From contig DVID01000009.1 in the NCBI GenBank assembly GCA_018711625.1, positions 1 to 64,000 on the forward strand: a stretch of 64,000 bases of DNA, read 5' to 3'. Below the pieces are notes generated by a model that saw only the letters and a list, made by a program, of their open reading frames with translations, was not told the origin of the DNA and searched no databases. The translations under genes and the position numbers were made by a program. Of this stretch, positions 9,743 through 20,093 are shown one piece after another; the stretch's first letter is position 1; each line of letters opens with the position of its first letter. This stretch comes from Candidatus Limicola stercorigallinarum. GTDB lineage: Bacteria > Actinomycetota > Coriobacteriia > Coriobacteriales > Coriobacteriaceae.

Positions 9743-11653
9743 CTACTCCACGGTCACGCTCTTGGCGAGGTTGCGCGGTTGGTCCACGTCGCAACCGCGC
9801 AGCACGGCCACCTCGCGCGCCAGCAACTGCAGGGGCACGGTCGCCGTGATGGGGCTAAACGCGTCGCGCACCGGCGGGATGTAGATCACATGGTCCGCGA
9901 TTTGTTTGATATCCTCGTCACCTTCTGTGGCCACGGCCACAATCATCGCGCCGCGCGCCTCGCACTCCTTGAGGTTCGAAACCGTTTTGTCGTATACAGC
10001 GCTACGCGTAACCACCGCAATCACAGGAAAACCGGGGTCGATGAGCGCGATGGGACCGTGCTTCATTTCGCCCGCTGCGTATGCCTCGGCATGCAGATAG
10101 CTGATCTCTTTGAGCTTGAGCGCGCCCTCGTGCGCAATGGCCGCCCCCATGCCGCGCCCCACAAAAAGCGCCGAGGGCGCGTTGCGGCACGCCTCGGCCG
10201 CCTCGTGAATGGCCTCGTACTGTGTGTCCAAAATCCACTGGATCTGCTCAGCCGTATCGCCCAGTTCGTGGAAGAGCATGCGTACCTGACCGGTGGTGAG
10301 CTTGCCCTTCACCTGTGCAAGCATCAACGCAAGCAGAGCGAGCGATACCACCTGACCCGTGAAGCTCTTCGTGCTTGCCACGGCAATCTCTTTGTTGGCT
10401 TTGGTGTAAATCACACCGTCGCTCTCGCGCGCCACGGGGCTCCCCACAACGTTGGTGATACCAAAAACCTTGGCGCCCTTGATGCGCGCATCGCGGATGG
10501 CAGCCAGCGTATCGGCCGTTTCGCCCGATTGCGACACAGCTACCACGAGCGTTGACGGCGTGACGATGGGGTTGCGATACCTAAATTCGCTCGCCGCCTC
10601 CACCTCGCATGGGATGCGCGCCCACCCCTCGATAAGGTTTTTGGCGATAAGGCCCGCATGGTAGCTGGTGCCGCATGCGATTACGTATACGCGGTCAACG
10701 AGGGTAAGCTCCTCGTAGGTAAGCCCCAGCTCGTCGATGGTGAGCTCGCCTCCCACCATACGCCCTACAAGCGTGTCGCGCACAACACGCGGCTGCTCGT
10801 AAATCTCTTTGAGCATGAAGTCGTCGTAGCCGCCCTTTTCGGCGGCGTCGATATCCCAATCGATGTGCGTCACCGCAGGGTCGATGTCCTCGCCCTGGTC
10901 GTCCGTGTAGGTAACGCCTTCGGGCGTGAGGCGCGCGAACTGGCCGTCTTCGAGCATCACGACATCGCGCGTGGCATCGATGAGGGCGATGACGTCTGAG
11001 GCCACGTAGCTTCCCGTGCCACCTTGGCCAATGACGATGGGCGAGTCTTTGCGAGCAACCACGATCACGCCCGGCTCCTGGGCACAGACCGCGGCGAGGC
11101 CGTATGCCCCCACCACGCGTGCGCAGGCCTCGCGCACAGCCGCCAGAAGGTCGCTCGTGCCCGTCCGGCCGGCGCGACCATAGTAGGCATCCTCTATGAG
11201 ATGGGCGAGCACCTCGGTATCGGTGTCACTTGCAAAGCGGTGACCTGCTGCCACCAGCTCGTCGCGCAACTCGGCAAAATTCTCGATGATGCCATTATGG
11301 ACGACGGCGATAGTGCCATCGCAGCTGGTATGAGGATGCGCGTTTGCCTGAGTGGGGCGGCCGTGCGTGGCCCAACGTGTATGGCCGATACCGCAGGTAG
11401 CAGATGAGATGGCACCCGCAAGCTCCGACTCAAGCCCAGCGACTTTGCCTACACGACGGTGCACCGCAAGGCCAACGGCAGGGGTTGGCTGCGCTCCTGG
11501 AAAAGCATCCGAGAACACCGCATGCTCTGAGACAAGTGGCTCCTCAAGCGCTACGCCCGCGGAATCGTATCCACGATATTCCAGCCGTTTGAGCCCCGCA
11601 ATGAGAATGCCCTTCGCTGGCATCGTGCCGGTATATCCCACAATTCCGCACAT
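9743..11653 (-). CDS. glmS: Glutamine--fructose-6-phosphate aminotransferase (isomerizing)
   Basis: MCGIVGYTG N-terminus, SIS motifs SQSGETADT and STKSFTGQV, C-terminal DVDQPRNLAKSVTVE. Confidence 0.97.
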   Translation of the reverse strand: MCGIVGYTGTMPAKGILIAGLKRLEYRGYDSAGVALEEPLVSEHAVFSDAFPGAQPTPAVGLAVHRRVGKVAGLESELAGAISSATCGIGHTRWATHGRPTQANAHPHTSCDGTIAVVHNGIIENFAELRDELVAAGHRFASDTDTEVLAHLIEDAYYGRAGRTGTSDLLAAVREACARVVGAYGLAAVCAQEPGVIVVARKDSPIVIGQGGTGSYVASDVIALIDATRDVVMLEDGQFARLTPEGVTYTDDQGEDIDPAVTHIDWDIDAAEKGGYDDFMLKEIYEQPRVVRDTLVGRMVGGELTIDELGLTYEELTLVDRVYVIACGTSYHAGLIAKNLIEGWARIPCEVEAASEFRYRNPIVTPSTLVVAVSQSGETADTLAAIRDARIKGAKVFGITNVVGSPVARESDGVIYTKANKEIAVASTKSFTGQVVSLALLALMLAQVKGKLTTGQVRMLFHELGDTAEQIQWILDTQYEAIHEAAEACRNAPSALFVGRGMGAAIAHEGALKLKEISYLHAEAYAAGEMKHGPIALIDPGFPVIAVVTRSAVYDKTVSNLKECEARGAMIVAVATEGDEDIKQIADHVIYIPPVRDAFSPITATVPLQLLAREVAVLRGCDVDQPRNLAKSVTVE

Positions 11654-11835
11654 GGCGCCACTCCTTCGTATCAGCTGCATTGACGGCCGCGCATGCGCCC
11701 CATTCTATCCCAGGCAGGCGGTCAACTTGATGTCTGGTATGTAAATTTCAATACCAGCACAATCTTAGGGAAGGACCTGTGCGTTGCTAGACAGAGGCGC
11801 ACGAGCACATCCGGCGGCAGGCCCGCATGCCTCGC

Positions 11836-11935
11836 CGCCGTTGCGTGCACCCAGCTCGCTGTTGCGTGTATCTGATGCCCCGTTGCCTGCACCCGGTGGC
11901 AGTTGTGTGCATCTCGCATGCCGTTGTGGCTCACA
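11836..11935. repeat. Degenerate 21-bp tandem repeat (about 5 units, core TTGCGTGCAYCT)
   Basis: TTGYSTG-like cores begin at about 11841, 11862, 11883, 11903, 11924. Confidence 0.6.
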
Positions 11936-12120
11936 TTGTCCAGAATCGCTCCGAAAATGGCCCCAAAATGGACTATACGGGCCGCAACTCGCGCGCGGTG
12001 CACGCAACGAAACGTCCCCATGCATCCACCTTGGATTGAAGCGTTTTAACAACCAATGCTATATACTGGAGACCACGAGCTCACACCAATGCCGGGATGC
12101 ATGCGAAACGGAGGAAGCCA

Positions 12121-13244
12121 TGCCCAAGGTCAAGATTATCGACGTGGCACGTGAGGCCGGCGTTTCGCTGGGCACGGTTTCCAACGCGCTCAACCATCCC
12201 GATCGTGTACGGCCCGAAACGCGGCGTATTATCCAAGAGACCATCCGCCGCCTGGGCTACACGCCCAACCAGAGCGCCCGCCTCTTGGCTGGCGGTCGCA
12301 ACCCCATGTTTGGCCTAGTGCTTCCCTGCCTTGACCACGGCTTTTGCCTGCAGATTATCAGCGGTGCCCAGCACGAAGCCAAACGGAACGGATACGGCCT
12401 TCTCGTGAGCAACTACAACACCGACCAAACCCTGCGCGAGCGGTATGAAGACTATTTCATGGGCACGCAACTTGCCGGCGTGCTCGTGCAAGCAACCGAA
12501 CCCATCGATGGCGCCGAATATCAAACGCCGAGCACGCCGGTGGTATATCTCGACACCACAGGTGACGCGCCGGCGCACTTTGTCACGGCCGACTGCCGTG
12601 CCCAGGGTCGCCTCATCGCCGAGCACGCTATCGTGCGCGGTGCGCACCATATAGCTGTCATGGGAAGCGGCCTTGCCCCACATATTCAGCTACGCTTGGA
12701 AGGAATCCGCGAGGCACTTTCTGCCTATCCCGACATTGCGCTTGAGGTCTTTGACGACGCCCCCTGGAACGACGCCGAAGCAGGATTCCAGCTGGGGGCG
12801 CAGCTCGCGCGGCGGACGGAAGAGGAGTGCCCCGACTTTGTTATAGGCCTCACCGACGTGCTTGCCACGGGGGCGATTGCAGGCATTTCGGCCGCTGGAT
12901 GCGCTGTTCCAGATGACGTGCGCGTTGCCGGCTGCGACGGAAATATCCTTGCTTGGACGGGTCCTATTTCGCTCACCACCTGCGCACCTGCCGGTTATGA
13001 GGTGGGGCGCAAAGGCGTGCAGCTGCTGCTGGAGCAAATCTCCGCCCGCGAAAGCGTTGGGCCGCGCCATATTGATGTGAAGCGCCGCACGTCGGGCGTG
13101 CCACAGGAGGCGCGCATGACAGAGCCTCGTGTAGAGATAGTTCGCCCCTTCTTGCTCGAGCGCGAGAGCACCAGCAAAGGCGGCGCACAGGGCGGCCCGC
13201 ACGGTTCTGACGCTGCCGGTGTGAATCTGGGCACCTATCTCTAG
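12121..13244 (+). CDS. LacI family transcriptional regulator
   Basis: MPKVKIIDVAREAGVSLGTVSNALNHPDRVRPETRRII LacI HTH; periplasmic-binding-like C-terminal domain. Confidence 0.93.
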
Positions 13245-13290
13245 CGTCACATCGTGACATCAATTCACCCCGTTGCCGAAAGGCTCCCTT

Positions 13291-14385
13291 ATGCCTCCTA
13301 TTCCCCCTTGCCCTGCCGAATTTGAACCTAAGCTCCACGCGCTCCAAGAGACGCTACGTGCCGCAGCTCCGGTGGCACTTGGCTTTTCAGGGGGTGTAGA
13401 CAGCACCTTCTTAGCGGCGGTCTGTGGATTCACCATCCCGGACGAAACCACGCTCATGCAGCTCGATTCCCCCTTTATGGGTACGCCTGAGCGTGCGGCA
13501 ACGGCGCAGCTCATAGAGACGCAGCGCACGGAGGATGCAGCGGCCGTATCTAGACAACAACTCGCAGATAGTACCCGCTACATTGCCGAAGGGGTGGCGG
13601 ACGAGGCCGCCCGAGAGCCACGTGTTTTTGGCTGTTCGCTTGTTCGCCTTGCCTTCAATCCCCTCGCTGAAGACACCGTAACCGCAAACGATCCGCTGCG
13701 CTGCTATTACTGCAAACGTTCTGGGTTCACACTCGTCTGCAGCGCTGCGAAGGCGCGGGGCATCGTCACGGTTTTTGATGGCAGCAACGCCGACGACGCC
13801 CTGGCAAATGACCGCCCGGGCAGCCGCGCCCTGCGTGAGCTGGGCGTACGTTCTCCCCTGGCAGAAACCGGCTGGCGCAAGAACGAGGAGCGCGCATGCC
13901 TGCATGCCTGGGGCATTGCCACCTGGAACATGCCGGCAGGCGCGTGCCTGGCCACCCGCGTGGCAACGGGCGAGCGCATCACCGCAGAGAAGCTTGATGC
14001 CGTACGTGCCTGCGAAGACGCGCTGGCAAGCCACGGATGCCGCCAAGTACGAGCTCGGTTGATACATGGCACCATCCAGGTGGAAGCAGCACCAGAGGAG
14101 TTCCCCCTGCTGACCAGCGAGACGCCAAAGCGCTGCACAGGCGCCTCAGTCACAGCTAACGTCCCCACCCCGCTCGCACACGATATCGCGCAGGAGCTCT
14201 CATCCGTATCAGGGCTCCCCGTGCGGCCCTCCGTGCTCCCCTATCGTCGTAGCGGCGCGACGCAAGCGCCTCTCGACCTTGCTGACAGCCTCTCCCCACC
14301 CCAATTTCTACTAGCTTGTTTTTTGACCTTAAACAAGCTGTTTTGGCCCACTTCAAGGTCAAAAAAACAAGCAAGCGTGTTCTGA
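13291..14385 (+). CDS. larE: ATP-dependent sacrificial sulfur transferase LarE-like protein
   Basis: PP-loop GFSGGVDSTFLAAV, NDPLRCYYCKRSGF, AGACLATRVATGERIT. Confidence 0.8.
   Translation: MPPIPPCPAEFEPKLHALQETLRAAAPVALGFSGGVDSTFLAAVCGFTIPDETTLMQLDSPFMGTPERAATAQLIETQRTEDAAAVSRQQLADSTRYIAEGVADEAAREPRVFGCSLVRLAFNPLAEDTVTANDPLRCYYCKRSGFTLVCSAAKARGIVTVFDGSNADDALANDRPGSRALRELGVRSPLAETGWRKNEERACLHAWGIATWNMPAGACLATRVATGERITAEKLDAVRACEDALASHGCRQVRARLIHGTIQVEAAPEEFPLLTSETPKRCTGASVTANVPTPLAHDIAQELSSVSGLPVRPSVLPYRRSGATQAPLDLADSLSPPQFLLACFLTLNKLFWPTSRSKKQASVF
14314..14372. repeat. Inverted repeat GCTTGTTTTTTGACCTT / AAGGTCAAAAAAACAAGC with internal competing AAACAAGC
   Basis: 17/18-nt arms at 14314-14330 and 14355-14372. 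Confidence 0.8.
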
Positions 14386-14533
14386 AGGAGGTGGTGCCCC
14401 CGGAACAGCACACGCAGGATATGTGACCTCGCGCCACGGGACCGACAGAGCAACGGGGCCGGAGAATCACTTCCCGGCCCCGTCATACGGTCGATACCAC
14501 CGCACGTTCAGTTATGCTGGCGAGCAGCACCTA

Positions 14534-16603
14534 CTACTTGTTGCCAGCGGCGCGAGCCTCCTGATATTCCTTCACCAGGCGCTCCTGCACATCGTGCGGA
14601 ACCTGCTCATAGCCAGCAGGCTCCATGGTGAAGTCACCGGTGCCGCGCGAAAGCGAGCGCAGGCGCGTGGCGTAATCGGTGAGCTCGGCGTAGGGCACAG
14701 TTGCAGATACCACGGTGTCGCCACGCTCATTGGTGCCCATGCCGGTCACGCGGCCGCGCGAAGCCGAGACATCGCCCATAACGGCGCCAGCGTAGCTCTC
14801 GGGAATCGTTACCGTGATGTTCTCCATGGGCTCAAGCACCACGGGGCTCGCGTCGGCACAAGCCTTCTGCAGGCCAATGCGCGCAGCGGTGCGGAATGCC
14901 ATCTCGTTGGAGTCGACTGGGTGATACGAACCGTCGTAGCAGGCCACGCGAATACCTGTGAGCGGGAAGCCGGCGATGACGCCGCCCTTCATGGTCTCCT
15001 GCACGCCCTTGTCCACCGCAGGAATGAGCGCACGCGGAATGTGGCCGCCTACAACCTCGTCCACAAACTCGTATTCGGTGCCGTCGGTGAGCGGCTCCAC
15101 GCGCAGCCAGCAATCGCCAAACTGGCCGGCGCCACCGGTCTGCTTCTTGTGACGACCCTGGGCACTTGCCACGCGGCGGATGGTCTCGCGATACGGAATC
15201 TTGATAGGCACGCTGTGCGCCTTCACCTTGGTGCGCTCCTCCAGGCGGTTGAGCAGCACCGAGACCTGCGCCTCGCCCACGGCGGAGATGATGGTCTGAC
15301 CCGTCTCCTCGTCGCGGTCGATCTTCATGGTGGGGTCGGCGTCGCAGGCGCGCTCCACGAAGGTGTAGAGCTTCTCCTCGTCGCCACGGTTCTCGGCCTC
15401 GATGGCGATGCGGTACTGCGAGTTGGGGAACTGGAAGGCAGCAGCCTCAACCTTGCCGGTGACGGAAAGCGTGTCGCCCGTATCGGCGGCAATCTTGGTG
15501 GTGACGATGATGTCGCCCGCCTCGGCCTTGCCGACCTCGGTCATCTCGCGACCGCACATCACATACAGATGCGCCAGGCGCTCGCCCTTGCGCGTACGCG
15601 CGTTCACAAGCTCGATGCCCGGCGTGATGGTGCCCGTAAGCACCTTCATGAACGAGATGCGGCCCTGCTGCGGATCGTTGAGCGTCTTGAAGACAAAGAC
15701 CACGGGACGCTCGTCTTCGGAGGAAATCTTGAGCGTGTCGCCATCCACGAGCGGCATCTCACCGTAATCAGTGGGTGCCGGGAAGTAGGTGACAATGTCG
15801 TCCATGACGGAGTGAACGCCCAGCTCGCGCGTGCAGGAGCCTACGAATACCGGCACAAAGAGACGGTTGGCGATGGCTTTACCCAGAAGACCCTCAATCT
15901 CATCCTGAGTGAGCGGCTCACCCTCAAGGTACTTCTCCATGAGATCGTCATCGGCCTCGGCAACGAGCTCGCACAGGGTCTCACGTGCCTCCTCGGCGGC
16001 AGCACGATACTCCTCGGGGATGTCGTACTCGGTCTGCTTCACGCCCTCGCAGTGGCGCGCCTTCATGCGTACGATGTCAATGACACCCTCGAAGTTCTCG
16101 CCGGTACCCCACGGCAAGGTCACAGCACCCAGGCGCATACCAAAGCGCTCACGCAGAAGCGCCATGGTGGTCTCGTAATCGGCGTTCTCCTTGTCGATAC
16201 GGTTAATGAAGACGGCGCGGGCGAGGCGCAGGTCTTCAGCCGCATACCAGAGCTTGACGGTGGTGGGCTGCGGACCCTCAGCTGCGTCGACCACAAAAAG
16301 TGCCGTCTCGCCCACACTCATAGCCGCGTAGGCATCGCCGATGAAGTCGGGGTAGCAGGGCGCGTCGAGCACGTTGATGCGATGATCTTTCCAGTCAATC
16401 GGAGCGATGGAGGTAGAGATAGAAACGCCGCGCTTGACCTCCTCTGCGTCGTAATCAAGCGTCGGCTTGGTGCCCGCATGACCACCCAGGCGGGCAGTTT
16501 TGCCTGAAAGATGCAACATTGCTTCTGCCAGAGAGGTCTTTCCTACTCCTCCCTGGCCAACCAAGACGACGTTCCTCACTTTGGCGGTCTCGGGTGCACC
16601 CAT
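14534..16603 (-). CDS. Elongation factor G-like protein
   Basis: P-loop GQGGVGKTSLAEAML, EF-G-like domain order through GFPLTGIRVACYDGSYHPVDS. Confidence 0.9.
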   Translation of the reverse strand: MGAPETAKVRNVVLVGQGGVGKTSLAEAMLHLSGKTARLGGHAGTKPTLDYDAEEVKRGVSISTSIAPIDWKDHRINVLDAPCYPDFIGDAYAAMSVGETALFVVDAAEGPQPTTVKLWYAAEDLRLARAVFINRIDKENADYETTMALLRERFGMRLGAVTLPWGTGENFEGVIDIVRMKARHCEGVKQTEYDIPEEYRAAAEEARETLCELVAEADDDLMEKYLEGEPLTQDEIEGLLGKAIANRLFVPVFVGSCTRELGVHSVMDDIVTYFPAPTDYGEMPLVDGDTLKISSEDERPVVFVFKTLNDPQQGRISFMKVLTGTITPGIELVNARTRKGERLAHLYVMCGREMTEVGKAEAGDIIVTTKIAADTGDTLSVTGKVEAAAFQFPNSQYRIAIEAENRGDEEKLYTFVERACDADPTMKIDRDEETGQTIISAVGEAQVSVLLNRLEERTKVKAHSVPIKIPYRETIRRVASAQGRHKKQTGGAGQFGDCWLRVEPLTDGTEYEFVDEVVGGHIPRALIPAVDKGVQETMKGGVIAGFPLTGIRVACYDGSYHPVDSNEMAFRTAARIGLQKACADASPVVLEPMENITVTIPESYAGAVMGDVSASRGRVTGMGTNERGDTVVSATVPYAELTDYATRLRSLSRGTGDFTMEPAGYEQVPHDVQERLVKEYQEARAAGNK

Positions 16604-16850
16604 GACAACCTCCTTTGGTTGGGGCGCACACTGGGGCGGGCACGATATCGCACGGCAAGTCCGCAGCATGCGCACACAAACTCATACGTTACAGATGACC
16701 CTACCCCTTGGCGGCAATCGGCATGCGCACCTTTCGCCCAGCGCGCACTCAGGCGCGGTAAAGGGGCGCAGCGGTTCTGGTTGAGCACTCCGCTCTCCAT
16801 GTAAGAGCTCACAGCGCAGAAGATGCGAACACCCGTCTCGTGCACGCATG

Positions 16851-16880
16851 AAAAAAGGCCCCGCACAGGGCAGGGCCTCG
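16851..16880 (-). terminator. Terminator downstream of rplI
   Basis: Minus strand AGGCCC...GGGCCTTTTTT. Confidence 0.7.
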
Positions 16881-16919
16881 GTGAGCCGGCGTGGCGCCGG
16901 TTATGATGCGAGCAAAACG

Positions 16920-17450
16920 CTACTCGGCAGCAGCCTCGGTCTCAACAGCCTCGGCAACCTCGGTGGTGTCCTCAGCGGTGGCAGCCTCCTCGGCAACCTC
17001 CTCCGGGGTAACACCCACGAGCACGGTCACCACAGCGCGGATGTCACGATACAGCGAAATCGTGACCTCGTGCGTACCGGCAACCTTGATGGGCTTACCA
17101 AGCTCAACGCGCTTGCGGTCAATCTCAACGTCAAGCTGAGCCTTGATCGCGTCGGCGATGTTGGCAGCGGTCACCGAACCAAAGAGGATGCCCTCGTCGC
17201 CAACCTTGGCGTCGACAACAACATGCTTGCCCTCGAGCGTCTCCTTGAGCGCGTTGGCGTCGGCGATACGCACAGCCTCGCGCTTCTCGATGTTGTGGCG
17301 GCGCTCCTCGAGCTGCTTCAGGTTGCCCTTGGTTGCCGCAACGGCGAGCTTCTTCGGGAAGAGGTAGTTCTCGGCGTAGCCCTGAGCAACGTCTACGACG
17401 TCGCCTTCGCCACCCTTGCCCTTGATCTCACCAAGAAGAACGACTTTCAT
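16920..17450 (-). CDS. rplI: 50S ribosomal protein L9
   Basis: MKVVLLGEIKGKGGEGDVVDVAQGYAENYLFPKKLA. Confidence 0.97.
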   Translation of the reverse strand: MKVVLLGEIKGKGGEGDVVDVAQGYAENYLFPKKLAVAATKGNLKQLEERRHNIEKREAVRIADANALKETLEGKHVVVDAKVGDEGILFGSVTAANIADAIKAQLDVEIDRKRVELGKPIKVAGTHEVTISLYRDIRAVVTVLVGVTPEEVAEEAATAEDTTEVAEAVETEAAAE

Positions 17451-17490
17451 GAGATCTCCTTCGTCACACGCCGCGAATGCGGCGCATTGA

Positions 17491-18477
17491 TTACGTGTGT
17501 GCCTGGGGACGAGCGCCTTCTCGCGGCAAATGCCGGAAGTTGGCCCACACGTCCACGAGGCCGACGATGCTCAGGATGAAAAACATCGTCTCAATCCAGA
17601 CAGCGAACAGTAAAACCAGTGTGCGCGTAAAGCATCCCATCCGATGCTGCTCAAGCTTGGCGAGCAAAACGCCAAAGCCCTGCAGCATGAAGATGAAGCG
17701 AACGCTCAGAAGCACCGTGAGCGAACAGGTAAGCACCACGCTGGCATACGGGATGTTGGCCATGGAAGCACCACATCCCACGATGCTAAGCGCAAGCGCA
17801 CCTACCGACCACAGCGGCGCATCAAACGCCGCAATGCGCACCGGACCCGTGCCGCCACGCGTAGCAACGATGCGTGCGCCAGAGGCGGCGAAGAGCGTGT
17901 TTGCCATCGCGCTCAACACGTAAACCATCGGCCACAAATGCATCACGATGGGTTCGAGCGTGGCAACAAGCACAGTTGCATCTATACCGGTGCCAGCAGA
18001 GGCCTCGATGGTCTCCATCAGCATCCCGTGCATAACCGTGACGATATTCGAACCTTGAAGTGCGACGCTTGTGGCGTCGACACCAAGACCCAGCACGGTC
18101 ATGGCCGCAATGAGCGTTGACGTCGCCGTCACCCCTGCACGATGAACGTGCATGAGCGTAGCGATACCCAGCGCCGAGACGGTTGCCGGGATTGCCACGA
18201 AGGCGGAGAGGGGCTGCTGCATCATGCCGATGCCCACAAGCCCCACCACAGCCATACACGTGGCGATGACAAGACCCGAGACCCAACTGCCCGAACGATC
18301 GAGCAGCATGCGCACAACCGCGCCGAGCAGCAACGTTCCCAGAAGCGGATTCCACGACTGGATAGCCACACTGAGAGCGATGCCTAGACACAGAAGCACC
18401 TGCTCCCACGGACGACCGGAAAAATCCGGCCGACGCGCGAGGCTCTGGTTATCGGTGTCGCGCTCGAACGGGGTCAT
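17491..18477 (-). CDS. DUF2232/YybS-like membrane protein
   Basis: 328 aa polytopic protein located between rpsR and rplI, as for YybS-type genes. Confidence 0.75.
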   Translation of the reverse strand: MTPFERDTDNQSLARRPDFSGRPWEQVLLCLGIALSVAIQSWNPLLGTLLLGAVVRMLLDRSGSWVSGLVIATCMAVVGLVGIGMMQQPLSAFVAIPATVSALGIATLMHVHRAGVTATSTLIAAMTVLGLGVDATSVALQGSNIVTVMHGMLMETIEASAGTGIDATVLVATLEPIVMHLWPMVYVLSAMANTLFAASGARIVATRGGTGPVRIAAFDAPLWSVGALALSIVGCGASMANIPYASVVLTCSLTVLLSVRFIFMLQGFGVLLAKLEQHRMGCFTRTLVLLFAVWIETMFFILSIVGLVDVWANFRHLPREGARPQAHT

Positions 18478-18495
18478 CTGTTCTTACGCCGTCTG

Positions 18496-18762
18496 TTAGC
18501 CGCGGTCGCGGCCGCCGCGGGAGGAAACCACGGGGACGGTGTACGGCAGAAGGGCCATCTCGCGGGCGCGCTTGATGGCGTTAGCGATGTCATGCTGGTG
18601 CTGCGTGCAAGCGCCAGTGACGCGACGCGGCTTGATCTTGCCACGGTCGGTCATGTACTTACGGAGGAGCTGAGTATCCTTGTAGTCGATATACTCGGTG
18701 TTCTCCTTGCAGAACTGGCAGTACTTACGACGCGGCTGACGTGCTGAATAATCATTAGCCAT
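18496..18762 (-). CDS. rpsR: 30S ribosomal protein S18
   Basis: [65 protein letters not shown]. Confidence 0.97.
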   Translation of the reverse strand: MANDYSARQPRRKYCQFCKENTEYIDYKDTQLLRKYMTDRGKIKPRRVTGACTQHQHDIANAIKRAREMALLPYTVPVVSSRGGRDRG

Positions 18763-18828
18763 GTCAAAATACCTTTCTTTTGGCGAGGGGGCAGGTACCT
18801 CCCCGCCCTCACTAAAAACCGACTATCC

Positions 18829-19290
18829 CTAGAACGGGATGTCCTCATCGTAGACGTCCACTGCGGGCGGAGCCTGCAGGGGCGCCGCAGGTTGAGCCTG
18901 AGCCTGTGGAGCATACGACCGCGGCGCCGGTGCGGGCGCATAGCCGCCGTCAGGACCCTGTGCCCCGCGCGACATGAACTCGATCTCATCAACGATGACC
19001 TCGAGCTTGCTGCGGCGCTGGCCGTCGCGCTCCCAGGAGCTGTAGCGCAGCTTCCCCTCGATCGCGACCTTCGAGCCCTTCTGGAGGTAACGACTCACGG
19101 CCTCGGCGCGCGTGCCGAACATGGTGCAGTCGACGAAGTTGGGATAGTCCTCCCAGTCGCCGGTCTGCGGGTTCTTGCGGCGGTCGTTGACCGCCACGCC
19201 GAACGAGAGCACCTGGGTGCCGCCCGCCGTCATGCGCAGCTCGGGATCGCGCGTGAGATTGCCGGAGATGTTCACTCGGTTGATGCTCAT
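18829..19290 (-). CDS. ssb: Single-stranded DNA-binding protein
   Basis: MSINRVNISGNLTRDPELRMTAGGTQVLSFGVAVND and acidic C-terminus DEDIPF. Confidence 0.96.
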   Translation of the reverse strand: MSINRVNISGNLTRDPELRMTAGGTQVLSFGVAVNDRRKNPQTGDWEDYPNFVDCTMFGTRAEAVSRYLQKGSKVAIEGKLRYSSWERDGQRRSKLEVIVDEIEFMSRGAQGPDGGYAPAPAPRSYAPQAQAQPAAPLQAPPAVDVYDEDIPF

Positions 19291-19357
19291 GTGGCTCACT
19301 GCCTCTCAAACCTACGGGCACAATGCCCTGGGCGCATAGCGCCCCTTCCTTGCGCTC

Positions 19358-19651
19358 TTACTCCTTGTCGTCGCGACGGACGATCATGTGACGCTTCACC
19401 GCATCGGTAATGCGGAGAACGCGGTCCAGCTCGGAGATCTGGGCGGGGTCTGCATGGAAGTTGATGAGGGTGTAGTCACCTTCAGTGAGACCGTCGATCT
19501 CGTAGGCGAGCTTACGCTTACCCCACTCGTCGACGTTGTCGACCTTGCCAGCACCCTCGGCGATCGTGGTGTCGATGCGCTTCATAACAGCGAGACGAGT
19601 CTCGGGGTCGAGTGCCGGGTTGACAAAAAACAGCAGTTCATAGGCCTTCAT
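19358..19651 (-). CDS. rpsF: 30S ribosomal protein S6
   Basis: MKAYELLFFVNPALDPETRLAVMKRIDTTI. Confidence 0.96.
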   Translation of the reverse strand: MKAYELLFFVNPALDPETRLAVMKRIDTTIAEGAGKVDNVDEWGKRKLAYEIDGLTEGDYTLINFHADPAQISELDRVLRITDAVKRHMIVRRDDKE

Positions 19652-19975
19652 GTGGTCACCTCCTCTGGGCATAAGGCTCCGGGTCGTGAAGGTGCGCCCG
19701 AAGCAGGAAAGGACTCAGCAACTATACCTGCTTGCGCGCGTTTTCTCAAGAACAGCCTGATGAACCATCATGAGCTCAACACAAGCTCAAAAGATTGGGG
19801 CTCATATGGCAACGGATGAGCCTCATGCCCTCCCATCTCCGCCGCTGGATGACCGTCGATAGAGCCATTGTCGCAGGTGCGCCTGCACAGCCTTTATTGA
19901 TATGGCCACGCCATGTTCCCAAATGCTTCTTCTGCGTGACGCGTCAAACACACCCGCGCTGATAGACCCGCCATA

Positions 19976-20014
19976 CAAAAACGGGCGGTTGCCGGAATAC
20001 CAGCAACCGCCCGT
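19976..20014 (-). terminator. Terminator downstream of the DUF4013 gene
   Basis: ACGGGCGGTTGC / GCAACCGCCCGT stem; T-run on the minus strand. Confidence 0.8.
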
Positions 20015-20093
20015 CTTGATTTCATCGCTTTTCCACAGACACCACATCACGCAAACGGTATGTGACGGCATGGCCGGAAAGAGTTGGCTCCCC

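Noticed and set aside
14423-16507. 694-aa plus-strand ORF
   Set aside because: Antisense shadow of the EF-G-like gene.
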